64,000 nt of DNA from assembly GCA_037974665.1 (NCBI GenBank), contig CM075768.1:9725001-9789000 (forward strand), in the 5' to 3' direction. A program made the position numbers and the translations under genes. This document shows positions 1-12,588 of the stretch, in pieces. This DNA is from Ehretia macrophylla. Its lineage: Eukaryota > Streptophyta > Magnoliopsida > Boraginales > Ehretiaceae. The notes below the pieces were generated by a model. The model saw nothing but the letters and a program-made list of their open reading frames with translations. It ran no database searches and had not been told where the DNA came from. Numbering within the stretch: position 1 is the stretch's first letter; every line of letters begins with the position of its first letter.

Positions 1-516
1 AATAGGAGGAAGGAGAAAAAATAGGAAAATGAATTTTATTTCTATCCCACATTGGTTTTTCAAGATTTTTTTCTCAGGATTCTTTTCCTATATAAAGGCT
101 TTTACCTTAAGCTCTACAATTGCACCATCTCCTCTTGAGATTTCTCTATTTTCTTTCTTTCTTTGAGTAAGCTTCATTTTTTGAAGAAACTCAAAATAGT
201 TTTCTTTTGGTTTTAGTTTAGCAAAATCTAGTCCTACAACTAGATTACACTTAGGCTAAGGATTTGGTCATAGAGGCGAAGATCAAAGTAGAGGAGTAGA
301 AGCAGTTTATCCCAGGCGTGTGATCAAAGGTAAAGTTTGTTCTTGTTTCGTTCTTTGCAAAAGGTATGCCTAGATCTTTATTTCAATTTGGAATTAAACT
401 ATAAACTATTATGTTTTACTATTTCATGTTTAATCGTATAAGATCCTGCATGATTGTTTCCGCTATGTTCATAGAAATTTTTGAATATGAATCATGCTAG
501 CCTATATTGTTTTCCT
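1..516 (+). mobile_element. Partial copia-type LTR (3' part)
   Basis: This is the 3' portion of a long LTR; its 5' part lies outside the window. It has a TATA-like CCTATATAAAGG near 88-99. It matches the 3' part of the LTR at 1266-3342 over about 370 bp: GAGTAAGCTTC, GCAAAATCTAGTCC and the terminal GTTCATAGAAATTTTTGAAT are shared. Position of the TATA box and U5 gives the + orientation. No primer-binding site follows; an antisense gag fragment abuts it instead. Confidence 0.65.
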
Positions 517-1140
517 TCAATCCTGTCTCCAGTGCTCTTTGGCCTTACACTTGGAGCATTTACCTTTGAGCTTGTAACCTTTATGCCTCCTATGAGGTCT
601 CGCTCTCATCCCCATTTTTCCGTTCATCAGTGCCTCCAAGTTTTTGAGAAAAGCCACAAGCTGAAGTGGTTCCAGTTTCAAGTGCCCCATTACATGAATG
701 TGCTTGATCTGGTCGAAACTTCTTGGAAGAGTGTCCAGGACAAGATCTACCTCTTCTTGTGGACTAATCATTGCTCCCGTGAGAGTAGCTAGATAAAGAT
801 GGCCCATTATTTCTTGGACATACTTCATGACGGATGTCCCTTCTTCTATCTTGGTTGTCATCACATCACAGACTACCTTCAAAGAAGTTTGCAAGTGTGA
901 TGCCACTGTTATCTTCTCATGCTGGTACCGCAAAGAGTCTGATAGGGCATCTAGGACTATCTTAATGACCATGTCATTAGCCTAATCCCATCTCTTCTCG
1001 GCCTCTTAACGACTAGAATCCTCTAGGATTCCAGGACGAGCTTCTGTTAAGAAAAACCTAACATCATTCCCTTTTAAGACTAAATCTAAGGTCCTGTACC
1101 AATCTTCAAAATTGGCACCATACAACTTATTTCCACAAAA
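517..1140 (-). pseudogene. Ty1/copia gag remnant (UBN2-like, one zinc knuckle)
   Basis: A decayed copia capsid gene on the minus strand. The open part runs 972-517 (151 codons). It has the helical gag pattern of the UBN2 family, with a segment reading LDTLPRSFDQIK, and ends in a zinc-knuckle-like CSKCKAKEHWRQD, which resembles CX2CX4HX4C but is cut short. Upstream, to about 1130, translation recovers the gag N-terminal pattern YGANFEDWYRTLDLVLKG but crosses stop codons. No pol sequence follows. It is antisense to the LTR copies on both sides, so it is either an inverted internal segment or a piece of another element. It is not expected to be functional. Confidence 0.6.
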
Positions 1141-1265
1141 AAGTCCGGTTTACAAAATAGTACTTTCTGACATTTCTGAATACATATACATTGTAATTAT
1201 TAAAACATTTATGTGTAATGCAAGTATATCATGTATAATGTAAACATGAAAAACACATATATACC

Positions 1266-1386
1266 GTTGGGATTGGTATGCCCAAAAGACTACTAGCATT
1301 TAGTCATTAGAACATCTGGATGATTTGCAATAAGTTAATTAGTGTCATCATATTCATATGGGCATATTTATCTCATTATGTTGATT

Positions 1387-1482
<96 letters not shown>

Positions 1483-3342
1483 AATATGAGGTCCTTGCTT
1501 CGAGGAGTGACTTAGGTGCGGGGTGGTTACGCACAGAAGGTCTAAGTCATAGTCACTTGAATAAGCAAAGTAACTTTGTCCATGACTAAGTAGTAAAGTT
1601 GGGCATTTTACTATGGTAGAAGTCATAGTGGAGTAAGTTCCATTTGGAGAAGGGTAATCTACCTTGATCATGGATTTGTTCCTAACTTATTACACTTATG
1701 CATATGTATACATTGGACGAACCCTGTAGGTGTGAGCTCTGAATATGTACTATCAAAGAAAAAGTTCACCTAAACCTAAAAGCTTCTAAGTAGACCATAG
1801 CTCTCAATCTTGAGCATATGTGGATGAACCAACGAAGTTGAATGCTTGCACTTTGATCTATTATGGGTGTGGTCTTAATAGTTAGATCACTTACTCTGTG
1901 GTTTGGGTGTATAAGACTTGATTAGAAGAGATGTGCATATGCAATAAGGAGTCTATACATTAATCACTCTTTTAGAATTATCCAAGTTAGATTATCCTGA
2001 ATCTGTGGCCGCAGTAACACTTGAGGTGTTGAATGTTCTACTTTAGGGTAACTCCCTTAGATAAGTGGATAACTTCAAGAAGATGATTGGATTGTGGATT
2101 AGAGGTTCTAAGGAGGCAAGATGTAGTTAAAGAGGTGATAGTACAGTCCGAGAACCTGTCTTTGGCTATGAGTGAGTATAGAGGAGCATTATGGTCAATA
2201 TAATACTTAGTTGGTCAAAAGACAGAGCGTCATGTATAGATTGATTGACTCCTATACTTACAGTAATTATCCTTGAGTGCAGCCAAAGTCTTTTAGTGGA
2301 GTAGACTTGGTTGAAATGGTAAAATATTGCTAAGGGACTAGTGAGAATATTTTATTCATTTCCAAAAGAAATGTTAATTATGTATTTGGTCCATCTTCTA
2401 GCCATCTACCTTATTAAGTATCTAAACTTAGTTAAGATATATTATATTGAGAGATGATGTAATCCTTTGACGGTTAGAATCAAAGTAGACTTTCCATTTT
2501 AGGAAGAAGTTTTTATTTTGAGAATTTTCAAGATATTGGATTATGTAATTAATTGATTAATTAAAAGTCTAGAAGACTGCTGAGATATTTAAGATAATTT
2601 TTTCCACTGTTGGAAAAATAGATTATTCTTAAATAGTAGTTTGGATTTAGACTTTTGAAATTAATCAAGGAATTTTTATTTATTGTCTGGATTAAATTAA
2701 AATTGAAGCAAGCTGGCTGAACCAGGACCATGGCTCACGAGCCTAGGCTAGACGTAGAAGGTGGGGACTACCCATCTGAGGAAAATCAGCCAAGATGAGA
2801 AAAAGAAGGGAGAAGGAAAAAAAATAAAAAATTACTTGTGGAAGAGATTTGGACTTTTCTTTGACCAAATCCCACACCAGAAGTTCAGGAATTTTTCTCT
2901 AGATCTTTTGCCTATAAATAGACATCTTCTCTAACTCTGAAAAATGCTCCACAAACTATCTCTTCTGATATTTTTCTTCTCTCTCTCTTGAGTAAGCTTC
3001 GCCTTTGTGAAGAAACTCAATTCTCGTTTATATCTTTTAGGTTAGCAAAATCTAGTCCCACAACTAGATTATACTTTAGAAAGATGTTGGTCATAAAGGA
3101 GAAGATCAAAGTAGAGGAGCGGAAACAATATCTTCCAGGCTTGAAGATCAATGTGTTTTGTGTTCTTGTATCGTTCTTCTTAAGAAGTATGCCTAGATTC
3201 TTGTTTTAATTGAGAATTAAATTGTAAACTATTTTTTGTTTTACTATTACATGTTTAATCACAGTAAGATCCTACATGATTGTTTCCGCCATGTTCATAG
3301 AAATTTTTGAATATGAATCATGTAACTTAACACCATTTTCCT
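1266..3342 (+). mobile_element. Long copia-type LTR, + orientation
   Basis: It begins TGGGATTGGTATGCCC and ends near GAATCATGTAACTTAACA. A TATA-like CCTATAAATAG lies near 2910. The 3' 480 bp repeats 1-516. Its start matches, in reverse, the start of the inverted LTR at 4962-6471 (TTGGAATTAGTATGCC), and both share the block TTTGGTCCATCTTCTAGCC. It contains a (TA)n(TG)n microsatellite and no coding sequence. Ends are placed by these alignments, so they may be off by several bases. Confidence 0.6.
1391..1482. repeat. (TA)n(TG)n compound microsatellite
   Basis: About 33 TA units are followed by about 12 TG units, inside the LTR. Length is likely polymorphic. Confidence 0.95.
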
Positions 3343-4961
3343 TCATATACACATTAATATTTTTGATTTAGTAGCTAACCCTTAAACTACTACATGCAAC
3401 AGTGTCTCAATTTACCTACATGTCCTCCAGCTTTAGGATGCCCAAACTTGTAGTGAATTTGAGTCAAGCCGATGCTTCGTTTGGATTGTTATTTTGTCTT
3501 GATAGAGATTACCCAAATAATAATCCAATCACTGTATTATTCGACTTCTTTAGAATATGTTTATTAGAGATAAAATACTATTTCTACTAGAGTCGAGTGA
3601 ATTACCAGTCCTTAGTGATATTCTCTAGAATAACTCGACTAAAGCCCTCCGTAGAGTAGTGACTCTACATCCTATAAATTGTTAGGATGACCGAGCCTAA
3701 TAATCATATTGTCTTATGATTATCTACGTCTAGTTTGTCTACTAATGTCTAAATTAAATATTACCCTCCGTAGGAAGCATACCGTATGGTAAACCGAGGT
3801 AATATTAATTAATTAGTACAAACTGAAACTAGAAAGCCTTGGGGTTTTTCATTCTCCTTTCTAACTCGAATATTTATTTAATAAAAGGGTTTTACATATA
3901 CTTTTTCTTAATATTTAAAATTCAGGTTTTATCTAAATAATCTAAGACTAATAATATATCTTCTAGAATATGTTTTGGACTTCTCATTCCCTAGAATATT
4001 ATAGGCTTTTATTTAAAACCTTTTAAGTATACTTCAAATATATATTACCTATATTGGGTTTTAGCCTCTAAAATCATAGGTAAGGCCTACTTAGGTTTTA
4101 ATTTAAGAATTGGGCCCTAAAAGGTAAATCTCATCTTTAACCAAGTTTTAAATTATTTCTATAATTAATTAATCCTTAGATTAATCTAGTCTTAGATTAA
4201 TTCTTAATTATCCATAACTTGAGTATATTAGGATTAGTCATTCTAAATCCTAATGGTGGTAGAATTTCATGCATTCATAATATTCCAAATATTTAATAAA
4301 GATAATTAAATATAAATATTAAAGTATAGGAATAAATAATTAAATAACAAAATTTAATTATTCTAGCCATAATAACTAGATGTAAACAGTTAACTAATCA
4401 AATGCATAATTTGATATCTAAATTAACGACTTGAAAGAATACGAATATCGCAAAAAAAAACACAACATGGTCACGTTTGACCATGGGTTGACCGCCTCTA
4501 TCCTACGCATCCTAGGGACGCGTGCAAGTGGGAGGGGGCGGTATATCTATACATTTTTTTGCTTTGTTTCTTTTCTTGCAATTCAGGTAAACCTGTTTCA
4601 GGTTCTTCTATTCTAACATGATCTCCTATTTTCCTAATTCAATTATCTTAATTAAAATATCTAAGATGTTCCTGTAATTTCATGATAAAATGAAACTAAC
4701 ACATCTAACTTTAATTAAATTGTCAAACATGGAAAAACATGTAATCTTACATCTATTTTAGCTACAACTAGTTTGCTTATGAATTTTTTTTGTTTCTTAA
4801 CATGAATATGCACAATTATTCATATTAAACAAAAATTTCGGCAAACAACAAATCTTAAAAACTTCCTCAAAAAACTTCTTAAACTTCATAATCCACACAT
4901 GTATAGATTGCAACATTCATACTACAATGTGGTGTGACTCTGATACTACTAAAGGTGTATG
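3343..4961 (-). mobile_element. Non-coding internal region of a LARD-like copia relative
   Basis: AT-rich sequence without a credible coding frame. Read on the minus strand it starts at the LTR edge with a primer-binding-type TAGTATCAGAG (about 4943-4953), which resembles the initiator-Met tRNA PBS TGGTATCAGAG. About 1.6 kb of non-coding sequence follows until it meets the + strand LTR ending at 3342. Small open frames such as 3402-3590 and 4431-4616 show no family pattern. Best read as the truncated internal part of a large retrotransposon derivative. Confidence 0.45.
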
Positions 4962-5320
4962 CTACCTAGATATACTATGGTATTTTAAATTTTAAACGCA
5001 GCAGAAACATAGTAGCATACTAATCTAGGATCAAACCACATGTTCTAAGTTAAAATCTTGCAAGAACTCTAAGCACATGTGTATAAATAATTCATGAAGA
5101 ATAAAATTCAGCAAGCAATAGTTTTGTTACCTGGATTCGTTAGCGTAAAAACTTAACGAAAAACACAAAACTTGAACTTTAACTTGCACCTCAAAGATCT
5201 ATGCGCCTAGGAGACTTGAAGAGCTTTTGATCTTCTTCTCTATGACCTTCTTCCTTCGCAAAGATGATGAAGAATTATGAGATTCTTCCTCTAGTGAATT
5301 CCTAGCTTCTACTTGTGTAA

Positions 5321-5370
<50 letters not shown>

Positions 5371-6471
5371 GAGATTTTCTTTTCTTCTTCTACATATGAG
5401 AATGAGTGTGTCTAGTAGAGGTGAAGAAGACCTCTATTTATAGATATAGAATAGACTTAGTAGTTGATCCTAGTTGAAATAGGATTTGGATTCTAAGCCC
5501 CATAAGCTAATCCTATGCACCTTTGGACTTATCTACCCCAATAACATATCAACTATAATTGCTCAACTCTTCCTCCTCTCTAATACACGCGTGAACCACT
5601 TGCCTACTTGGGCTAGATGTGTAACTTGGCCTAGTTAGCTTAGTCCATGTATTATTTTGCTAAATTAATTATTTACTAGTTTCCAAGTTGTCCTCAACTA
5701 ATCCAAATAGGAAATTCTCCTAAGTTGGACTCTTAGTTGTAATTGGATACTTAATATAGCAACTTTAAATATACAATAAGCATCTAGAAAACTTCAACGT
5801 ACATTTTAAAGGAAATAGGCTAGAAGATGGACCAAAAGACATAAACAACTTGGCAACTGAAAAGACCAAAATGCCCCTGTTAATCCCATAATACATTTAG
5901 GCTTTTCAACCTTGACTTATTGCACTAAAAAGTCATAGCTGCACTCCAAGATTTTTTCTACAATTTACAAAAGCTTGTCATAAAAAATTATGACCTTTGT
6001 CCTCGACCTACTAAGCAGAATGACCAAAATACCTATCCATATAACATTCACAAACAAGAAAGACTTTCAACGTACTATCTCTTTCTTGATTGTATCTTCT
6101 CATTGAGACATCTAAATCCTTTAAGTAACCATCCTCCGGATACAGAACACTTGTTCAAGGGAGCGACCCTCAAGCCAGATATCTGATATACTCCTTGGGT
6201 ATATCACTAAGTTTAGATTTGGATGATCTATTGGATAATCACAAGGGAGCGATTATTCCATCATGCGACGACATGAATTCTATATTGCATATGCATGTTC
6301 CATCATGCACTTAAGTCATACACTATGGATCAAGGGTCTCTATACAAACAATTACACATAAATAAGATAGAGAGAATATGCATGAATGTATTCGTTAATC
6401 ACAATATATATTCATTAACACTGAAATGTCATGTGCTAGTAGTATTTATGGCATACTAATTCCAACAAAAT
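4962..6471 (-). mobile_element. Long copia-type LTR, minus orientation
   Basis: On the minus strand this starts TGTTGGAATTAGTATGCC at 6471 and runs to about 4962, next to a tRNA-Met-type primer-binding site. That makes it the 5' LTR of a minus-strand element. It has a minus-strand TATA-like CTATAAATAGAGG near 5435. It contains a (GA)n run at about 5322-5364. It is related to, but clearly diverged from, the LTR at 1266-3342. Confidence 0.6.
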
Positions 6472-6475
6472 ATTG

Positions 6476-7010
6476 GGCCAAGGAAATGGGCCAAAGCAAT
6501 AAAAAAATTTGGTCAGAGTAACAGGCCAAGCCTAGCGTAGATTAAAGGCCCAAGATGCTCGGTCCAATGCGGTCCAAGCCTTGCCTAAAGGACATTGACC
6601 CCATTCAAGCTAATGTCAACTAACTCCCCAAAGATCATGAGTCACGATTCACTCTACAATCCAGGGGCCAATATCCCCACTAAGTTGCAACCATATTCCA
6701 CAAAATCGGAGCTCCTAATAATGGGTGTAAGCCTCCCTATGCCACTATAAATACATGGGTTCACTACCTCAAAAGGATAAGTGATTCTTACTCACTATTT
6801 GTTATGTACTCATTTGTTTTATGTAAGAACTCATTGGTCCTCATAACTGACTTAAGTATTGGAGGAGGACCCCAAGCCCAACACTTGCGTCCTTTGTTTT
6901 TCAGGTTCGGAGATCAATGAAATCGTGAAATCCAGGCCTAATTCATCGTTCTAGCCCAACTAGGTTAACTGTCTACAACGCTTCCTATTTCGATTTTAAT
7001 TCTTAGTCTG
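6476..7010 (+). mobile_element. Relic LTR resembling Ty3/gypsy Tat lineage
   Basis: The order of motifs fits plant Tat/Ogre-type LTRs: CTATAAATACATGGG (TATA), then ACTCACTATTTGTTATG, then GACTTAAGTATTGGAGGAGG, which resembles the common TTGAGCGTCGGAGG signature, then TTTTTCAGGTTCGGAGATC. No coding sequence is attached and no clear target-site duplication was found, so ends are approximate. A relic or solo LTR is the simplest reading. Confidence 0.4.
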
Positions 7011-7244
7011 TCTATCTCACAAAACAAATTCTAATTGGACATGAACACTACTTCCTCTAAAAGAACAACGAACCTATTTTCTTGGGTCACGTGTATGCCA
7101 ATTGTTCAAAGACCACAACATTAGTGTTGAGTGAAAATCTCCTTATTATATAATAAGCGAAATTTAATAATTGTGAACCGACAAAATAAATTATAAGTTA
7201 AATTTAATTGTGAACTACTAAAATTATTTTATAATTAATTATAG

Positions 7245-7425
7245 AGCATTACTATATACCACTCTATTTTTATCACCCAAATACCACCTCCTACATGGAT
7301 GCTTAGTTGGCATGCTAAAATAGTAAACTTTTTAATTTCTCTTTATTCTTTTAGTATGCTAACTAAGCATACACATAGGATGTGGTATTTGAGTGATAAA
7401 AATAGAGTGGTATATAATATTTCTC
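7245..7425. mobile_element. MITE, inverted-repeat
   Basis: The left arm TATACCACTCTATTTTTATC pairs with the right arm GATAAAAATAGAGTGGTATA. The complementarity continues inward through GATGCTTAGTTGGCATGCT and AGTATGCTAACTAAGCAT. The whole is about 180 bp and folds back on itself. It is non-coding. Confidence 0.7.
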
Positions 7426-7439
7426 TTAATTTTATGAGT

Positions 7440-8412
7440 AATGCTATATGTCACCATTTTTTCTATCACTTTTTTATTAGAGTAATGCTAGACGTTACCC
7501 TTTTTTTATCACCCAATTGTTATCCCTTTTTTTTATCACCCAATTATTATCTCCTAGTTGGCATGGCTAATTGGCATGCCAGCTAGATAGATTTATTTTT
7601 ATTCTCTCTCCAATCTTATTAACTTTATTTAATTTTTCTCTATCTTATTTTTCCTTTTTTCTTTCCTTAATCAAAGTTTTCTTTCTTCTTTCATTTTTTC
7701 TTTCCTTAATCACATGTTGATGTAATGTATAAGGAATTAGGAGAAGACCGCAATAATAAAATTTTATACGGGACAACAACAATACCACAAAATAGCAAAT
7801 TAATAATACGTAACAACATTGAAAATTGCAAATTTTTTGTATGTTTTTCTCTGTTAGTTGCATAATATTACATGTTGTCAAGGTTCGAAATGGTTTTTAA
7901 TGGTTACAAATGAATCATAAGAGATTCATCCAAGATTAAAGTTTTCCTTCTATTCAATTGCCAAGGGCCACGCTTTTTTACTTTTTCAAGAGAAAAGACA
8001 ATTTGCTTTCAACTCACAGATGCAAAAAAAAAAAAAAAAAAAAAAAGTGTAAACAAAACTTTTTATAAATAACAAAAATATTAAAGATGACTCAAGTTGT
8101 GTCACTGCTAGTTTCTTGTCCAGCTATACATATGTGTATGCATGTATGTTGAAAAAAAATGCAGTCAACCTGTAAGGCTAAACAAAAGAGAGAGAAAAGA
8201 GGAAAATAAATTGATTAAGGAAATTAAGAAAAACAGGAAAAACAAGAGAGAGAGAAAAAAAATTAATAAAAGAAGAGAGAAAAATTAAATGAAATTAATA
8301 AGATTAGAGAAAAAATAAAAATAAATCTATCTAGTTGGCATGACAACTAAGCATGTTAATTAAGATGTGACAATTGAGTGATAAAAATAAGGTGACATGT
8401 AGCATTACTCTT
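7440..8412. mobile_element. Fold-back element, same family
   Basis: The left arm GTAATGCTATATGTCACC pairs with the right end GGTGACATGTAGCATTAC at about 8391-8408. Subterminal TAGATAGATTTATTTTTATT on the left mirrors AATAAAAATAAATCTATCTA on the right. About 970 bp in total, with a second copy of the terminal motif at 7481-7500 that suggests nested or duplicated termini. The centre is AT-rich with a poly-A run near 8023-8046. The internal open frame 7645-7881 on the minus strand has no recognisable family. Confidence 0.6.
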
Positions 8413-9130
8413 TTTATTACCTCCTACGTAAAGTCCTACTTGACATACCAACAAGACAATATTATATATATATTTCTTCTATTTTTTTCTTTCTCTCCTT
8501 AATTTCTTTTTATCTCTTATCTTAATTAATATTTACTCAAATCCTTTTATTCTTTCTTCAAATATATCGGACCCAACATCACTTCTCAACAAAATCCAGC
8601 TCGACTTTTTTCAATTGTCAACCCGCCGCTAGCCGCTGCTAACTTTAGCAATTCTTCGTCTTCTTCTTCTCCCTGTCATCATCGTCGGCCTTGTCACTTT
8701 CTGCAAAATCAAGCCGAATATTAAGCAGCATCCCACATCGGTTTATATTATTAGTTTGTCTATTTATTTAGTTTGTATTATATTATTATTGGTCGATAGC
8801 ACTATGGTTAATATTTATTATAAATTGCATTGAAACAACCGGCTTTTCTTCGATGCGGGACACCACATTGCTTAATCTTCGACTTGATTTTGCAGACAAG
8901 GTGACACCATCGGTGTGACTGGAGAAGAAGAAGATGAAGAACTGCTGAAGTGATATTGTATCGGATATAGTTAAAGAAAAAAGAAAAAGATTTGGGTTAA
9001 TATTAATCAAGGAGAGAAAAAGAAATTTAAAAGAGAGATAAAAACAAAAAAAATAAATGAAGAAGAAAGAGACATAAAAATATTGTTTAGTTATCATGTC
9101 AAGTAAGATTTAACGTAAGAAATGATATAA
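8413..9130. mobile_element. Fold-back element with long hairpin arms
   Basis: Left arm CTCCTACGTAAAGTCCTACTT and neighbours pair with AAGTAAGATTTAACGTAAG near 9100-9118. Further in, GCAAAATCAAGCCGAATATT (about 8703) pairs with a minus-strand copy reading GCAAAATCAAGTCGAAGATT (about 8876-8895). The arms make an imperfect hairpin of about 0.7 kb. No transposase is visible. Confidence 0.5.
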
Positions 9131-11906
9131 AAAAAAATAATTAAAAAAAAAAAACATATAACATTTCTCTAAATTTACTATCATTTGAAGCAGATCCATT
9201 CCCATTCGTCTGTGTAGGAATTTCCAATTCATATTGACCTGAATACCAAGTTGCTCACGGAATTTTCATCGAACTAAGCGCCTTTTGTCGGTAACCATTT
9301 CATTGATTACATTGTACATGTGCTTTACTCGATGCTTTTTTTTTTTTTTTTTTTTTTCAAGTCCTTTATTCAATGTTAAGTGAGTAGCCATTTTTGACCA
9401 AAAAAAAAAAAGAAAAAAGTGAGGAGCCATTCGATATATAATAGGTCTCCATTTTGGCTTCTAGCATAATCCAACGATCATCTATATATCAAGTGGCTTT
9501 TCATTGTGTTGTTAGAAGCATTCAGTTTGCTGTTTCTTTTCGTTTGCTTGAAGTTTGGTAGTTGGTTACACTGGTGTTGACTTCGGCAAGTGCTTTCGCT
9601 GTCTGATCTTTTTGGAAGTCGATTTTAATTGACTTCATCTTTTCTTCTGACAGATAAATCAACTCAACTTCAACTTCTACTTTAAGAAGGGCCGGGTGGA
9701 TTTTTCCACGTTCAGTGATTAATCCTCTTGATCTTATCAATCGCACTAGATCCATTGTGGATGTTTTTGTGAGAAAGACTATGCTAGGGCAATATCTATG
9801 AATTAGAAGAGATGTCAACCGACAACCATGCCCAATCACTTCAGTCAAGAAAAATATTCGGTAGTCACTTTCTTCTATAATGGAGGATTTTTTTCTTATG
9901 CGCCTGAAAATTTAACCGAACCTAAGGACTTTCTATAATGGAGAATGCACTTTCGGCCAATACTAAGTGTTTTGATAGCGTGCCAGCTGAGCGTAATATG
10001 TTTTGAGCAAATACCATTCCACTTTTTCAAGTTGTGTCTATTTGCAAAATATTAGAAATATAGAGAAAAAGAATAAAATAGGATGTTAGGATCGTGCCCA
10101 GAGATACACAAAATACAACCATATTTTAAGTCCTCAGCTGCCACCTAAACTGGTTGTGATCCCACGACGCAACCAACTATGAAGAAATAAGGATCAAGTT
10201 GTTACGTGTTAGACCAGAGACAGATCCAAAATTTTGTTTAATGGGGACTTAAAGCATAGAATTTAACATTTATATAATAGTAGTTAAATTAATTTTTTAA
10301 CCTAAAATTACCTTAAAAGAACACAAATTTTAAAAAAATACAATTCCAACTCACTCACCACTTTTAGGATCAATAGAGGTAGTAAGCCAAGCTTTTCCAT
10401 GAATACACACGTCCATGCATCAGACCCAGAAGACCAAAATCACCACAAACGAAATTAGTCTATAAATCCAAAATAATAGTTTTAGGGTTCAAGTCCATTA
10501 ATCTAAAATAGTTAGTCTAAATTGTTAAATCTACAACCTTAACTTATAAATTTCTTGTAGTGCATTTCACTTCAGTCTGGGGTATCATATAAGCTCCTTT
10601 CTGATGCACCACTAGCTCTCACATACTACTACACTTAGTCCAATTTCCAAGAAATAAGCTCAATTCAAATTTTTTCGTAACGAGTAATTATGTAGAATGA
10701 TTAAATAGTGAGCACATGTTAAGTAATGTTTGCGTTGTCTAACTGTAATACGTGATAATATTGAATTTGCTCATAAGGTTATATATGATGGTATTAGTGA
10801 GATTTAATTAGTAATTGTAAATTATTAACACAATTATAATAAAATAATGTGAATAGTTTAGAATTATTGCATCTTATTTATAAAGTTAGGATGTTATTAG
10901 AGGATTCTCGTTCGTAACGGTATGGGCCTAGTTCACTTTTCAGTAAAGTTATATCGTTTGCTCATGTTATGGAAGGCCATTTTCATGCTCAAAGTAAAAA
11001 TAAAAAATAGACACATATGTAACCCGAAATGAGGCAGAAACAATAATTTTCTCCCTTCAAGATCAGAAATTTTACAAATCTCTACGTAGTATAAACTCTG
11101 TAATCTTTTAATATAGTGTTAATTGTTTGTCTCAATCGGGTCACTTTGGAAATTTAACCAAAATAAAAGAATAAGAGTCCTAAGTGATATATAGGTTAAA
11201 AATTGATGCTTGTATTTGGATTTTTTTTAGCCAAGTTCAAGTAAGAATTTTAATTCATATGGAAAATCAACTAAATGCTAGTTAGAATTTGTTGGCTTGG
11301 CCAAATAAACAACGTAACAATTTCTTAATTTCCTTTTCTTTTTCTTTCGTTAAATTAATATTTACATATATGACAACTAATTTATGCTGATAGGATCCAC
11401 AAAAGAGAAAAAAAAAAAATTATGGTGGGCATCTCATTGTGAGGTTCATGGACACCACGATTATGGCAACTTGCAGCTAATTAAGTAAAGAAATTTCGAC
11501 AAACTCAAAAGGACATAAAATTCCACAAATAATTTAGTATCTTTGAGGTCTACTTACAACCAACCTCTTAATCAAAGCCAAGACTCCGTCATGTATTTTG
11601 CCTAGAATAGAAAACTTGGAGTCATGACTCACGCCACCAAATCCCTACAACTTGCCGTTATTCTATTTTCTGAACGTATTAATATTATTATCTTATTTCA
11701 TTTATGACGAGGAATTCCTCAAATAGATCACATCGAATCTAAATAAAAATTATAAATAGATCATGCAAAGACTATAAATATGGTAATGCAATAACCGTGA
11801 CCGACGCATGCTCTAGGTCGGTTATCATGCATGCCCAACACATCCTCCAAATATTAATGTTATTATGTAACTCAAGTTTTATTTCTTTCTCCATGTTAAT
11901 ATATAC
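9131..11906. other. Gene-poor spacer
   Basis: AT-rich intergenic sequence with a poly-T run near 9339-9358. One minus-strand open frame of 108 codons (9848-9522) is the only one above 100 codons. Its translation, which includes KVEVEVELIYLSEEKMKSI, matches no family I recognise; no upstream exon or TATA box supports it. It may be a gene fragment or chance. I see no RNA gene or complete element in the rest. Confidence 0.4.
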
Positions 11907-12531
11907 AGTATAACCTCTTTAAATTAATAATCTCTTTTAATTAATAAAAATGTCTAGTCTCGACTTGGAACCAGTGTAAAAAGTTGATAAATTCGATAAA
12001 ATTATAAGATAATACATTTAAAAAGATTTCTTTGTATTTTATTAACCCAAATATTTCATAACTTAATAATTAGTTAAAAAGTACATAATAAATTAACTAT
12101 GAGATTTTTCTTAAAATATGAATCAAAGTAACTTGTCTTTTGTTGAACTTCAAATCTAGTTGAATATCATATTTAATTATTTAAAGAGAAAAAATTGAGA
12201 TAGTCCTACAAGGATTAGGATACCAAGATTAGATAAATTAATTCTCATCCTAATCCTACAAGAACTTGGATACGAGATTAGAGAAACTTTTTTATAATTC
12301 TACTAAATTAAATTTTATCTTATATTCTCATTACTTATCTTCTCAAATTGGACCGAAAAAATACAAGTAACTTTAAAAAAAAAAATCATATTCATAATGT
12401 TTACTATAAAGTCAAAAAAATTAAAAATATCTCTATAAATTAATAGTTATTAATTTATCGATAAATTAATATCTTGCTAAATTAATAGAATTTGGTGGTC
12501 TCAATACTATTAATTTAAAGAGCTTCTATTA
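11907..12531. mobile_element. MITE in the RTL promoter region
   Basis: Terminal inverted repeats: left AACCTCTTTAAATTAATAAT (about 11923) and right TATTAATTTAAAGAGCTTCT (about 12508-12527). AAATTAATA motifs recur on both arms, a pattern common in a widespread plant MITE type with TA-rich ends. It is about 620 bp and ends about 60 bp before the RTL start codon, so it supplies much of the proximal promoter. Exact ends and target duplication are uncertain. Confidence 0.55.
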
Positions 12532-12588
12532 TATATACATAAATGTCTAACTAAACAAGACTCAAAGCCTATTTTAGATGTGACGGCC

